The notes beneath the pieces are model-generated. The model saw nothing but the letters and a program-made list of their open reading frames with translations. It had not been told where the DNA came from and made no database searches. A DNA stretch of 7,351 nucleotides from an uncultured bacterium (GTDB lineage: Bacteria > Bacteroidota > Bacteroidia > Chitinophagales > Chitinophagaceae), in assembly GCA_903957405.1 (NCBI GenBank), contig CAJBPC010000337.1, positions 1 to 7,351 of the forward strand. Direction: 5' to 3'. The stretch's first letter is position 1, and every line of letters starts with the position of its first letter. Position numbers and translations under genes: made by a program. Shown piece after piece: positions 6,131-7,351 of this stretch.

Positions 6131-7351
6131 TTGAAACGCCTGCTGAAGATATCAGCCATCATCCTTCTGATCCTGTCGATGACAGCGGCATCTGCGTATG
6201 TGTGGTTCATCAACCACGCAGAGGACCTGGTACAGCAATTCATCTACAACGAATCCAACGGCACCGTTGACATCAAGATCGGGAAAGTCCGATACAACCA
6301 TAAACGCCAGTTACTGACACTGACAAAAACACGCTTCCTTACACCCGGCAATGAAAACACCCAGTATGAGATCTCCGCCGAAAAGTTCATCCTGAAGGTC
6401 GGCACCCTTCGCAGCATCCTGAACGGCGGGAAGTTGCAGGTAGACTCCATCCTCTGCGATTCGCCCGAAGTGGAAGTCATAAAACTCAGACCGGAACCAT
6501 ACAGGGATTTCTCCATCCCCGCGGAGATGTCGAAAGTCTATAATATCCTGGGACGCTCCTTAAGAAATCTCACCATCCGGCAGTTCCGCATCATAAACGG
6601 CGTGTTCTCCATTCGAAGGCAATACCAGCCGGCCTCCAAACCGGTCCGCATAGACCGCATCAACATGTTGGTGGACGAGATCCATGCAGATCGTCAAATG
6701 GATGACACTGCCAGATTCCTGTTCACCGACAGGATCATCCTGGAATCCACAAACCAGGACATCTTGCTGGCAGACGGCTACCACGGACTGCGATTCAAAA
6801 AATTCTCCCTCAATACCAAAAGTCGGATCATCCAACTCGACTCATGCCAGGTTTTCGGCAACAAAAGGGATACGGCCTATGGCGATTTTCAGATATTCTT
6901 TGAGAGGCTCCGCCTGACAAATACCGACCTCAACCAACTGGCCCAAAACGATATCATCCAAACCGACAGCGTACTGTGCACAAGGCCGGACATCCGCTTT
7001 CGTTTCGAACTCAAAGACGATCCCGGCAGCCGACAGTATGCAAAAAATCATTTCAACAAAGACTCCATAGAACGGGCCTTCAAAGAACTCCTCGGAAATC
7101 TGCAACTGGCATACATCGGCGTAGAGGAAGCTGGCATCGACATCACGGCCATGCGACAAGGTGAAGTGAGCCGATATACTTCTGAGCGGAGCAACTTCAC
7201 CATACATGACGTACGCATCGTCCATTCGCCTAAGGTACCCATCCGGATCGGCAGGTTCGACTTCGAGATCATGGACTATCTCGGATATTCGACCGATAGC
7301 CTTTACGCCATACGTTTCGACAGCATCCAGCTGATGGATGACAAACTATCC
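6131..7351 (+). CDS. Membrane-anchored AsmA-like envelope protein, N-terminal part
   Basis: The frame is open for 407 codons from the TTG at 6131 to the right edge, where the gene is cut. Residues 1-27 (MKRLLK, then a hydrophobic ISAIILLILSMTAASAYVWF run) form a membrane anchor or uncleaved signal. The rest is predicted mostly beta, alternating hydrophobic and polar residues, like AsmA/TamB-family periplasmic proteins whose N-terminal region describes amphipathic strands such as VDIKIGKVRY (46-55), YEISAEKFILKVG (79-91) and LQVDSILCDSPEVEVIK (102-118). AsmA-like proteins bridge the envelope and affect lipid transport and outer-membrane homeostasis. A similar DSxLCxxP segment recurs at 279-286. 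TTG is the only sensible start: an in-frame TAA at 6119-6121 bounds it upstream, and the next ATG (6179) would remove most of the anchor. That it is coding is near certain; the family is inferred from architecture, not from a diagnostic motif. Confidence 0.8.
   Translation, partial: MKRLLKISAIILLILSMTAASAYVWFINHAEDLVQQFIYNESNGTVDIKIGKVRYNHKRQLLTLTKTRFLTPGNENTQYEISAEKFILKVGTLRSILNGGKLQVDSILCDSPEVEVIKLRPEPYRDFSIPAEMSKVYNILGRSLRNLTIRQFRIINGVFSIRRQYQPASKPVRIDRINMLVDEIHADRQMDDTARFLFTDRIILESTNQDILLADGYHGLRFKKFSLNTKSRIIQLDSCQVFGNKRDTAYGDFQIFFERLRLTNTDLNQLAQNDIIQTDSVLCTRPDIRFRFELKDDPGSRQYAKNHFNKDSIERAFKELLGNLQLAYIGVEEAGIDITAMRQGEVSRYTSERSNFTIHDVRIVHSPKVPIRIGRFDFEIMDYLGYSTDSLYAIRFDSIQLMDDKLS

Overview
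The window comes from a chromosome of the Bacteroidota, most likely a Chitinophagaceae-type organism. Three things point there. Several gene starts are preceded by the phylum-specific -7 box TAnnTTTG rather than a sigma70 TATAAT box. Recognisable Shine-Dalgarno sequences are absent. The methionyl-tRNA synthetase has the variant KVSTS loop and a fused C-terminal tRNA-binding domain, as I recall for this phylum. The placement is inferred from these features, not from a database search.

Layout. Bases 1-99 (+) hold the last 32 codons of a gene that enters from the left, possibly a membrane acyltransferase. It converges, with a 12-base gap, on a leftward block. Read in its own direction (right to left), this block contains an outer-membrane beta-barrel protein with a signal peptide (3662-2196), an exported S66-family LD-carboxypeptidase (2179-1151) only 16 bases downstream, and, after a 115-base spacer with its own candidate promoter(s), a second S66 LD-carboxypeptidase without a signal peptide (1035-112). 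A 181-base divergent spacer (3663-3843) has a TACTTTTG box for each direction and two small dyads. To its right is metG (3844-5943, +). A 187-base spacer with one more TAnnTTTG box and a small hairpin then leads to a large membrane-anchored AsmA-like protein (TTG start at 6131) that runs off the right edge.

How the genes fit together. The left block looks like an envelope module: an OmpP1/FadL-like porin co-transcribed with a predicted periplasmic peptidoglycan LD-carboxypeptidase, followed by a cytosolic paralogue that could handle recycled muropeptides. metG is housekeeping. The right-hand gene probably belongs to the AsmA/TamB-like group of envelope proteins involved in lipid or membrane homeostasis.

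I see no mobile element, CRISPR array, tRNA, rRNA or defence system, and nothing that amounts to a new biological system. The observations most worth a second look are the two-compartment S66 pair, the divergent control region, and the unusual leader and TTG start of the AsmA-like gene.
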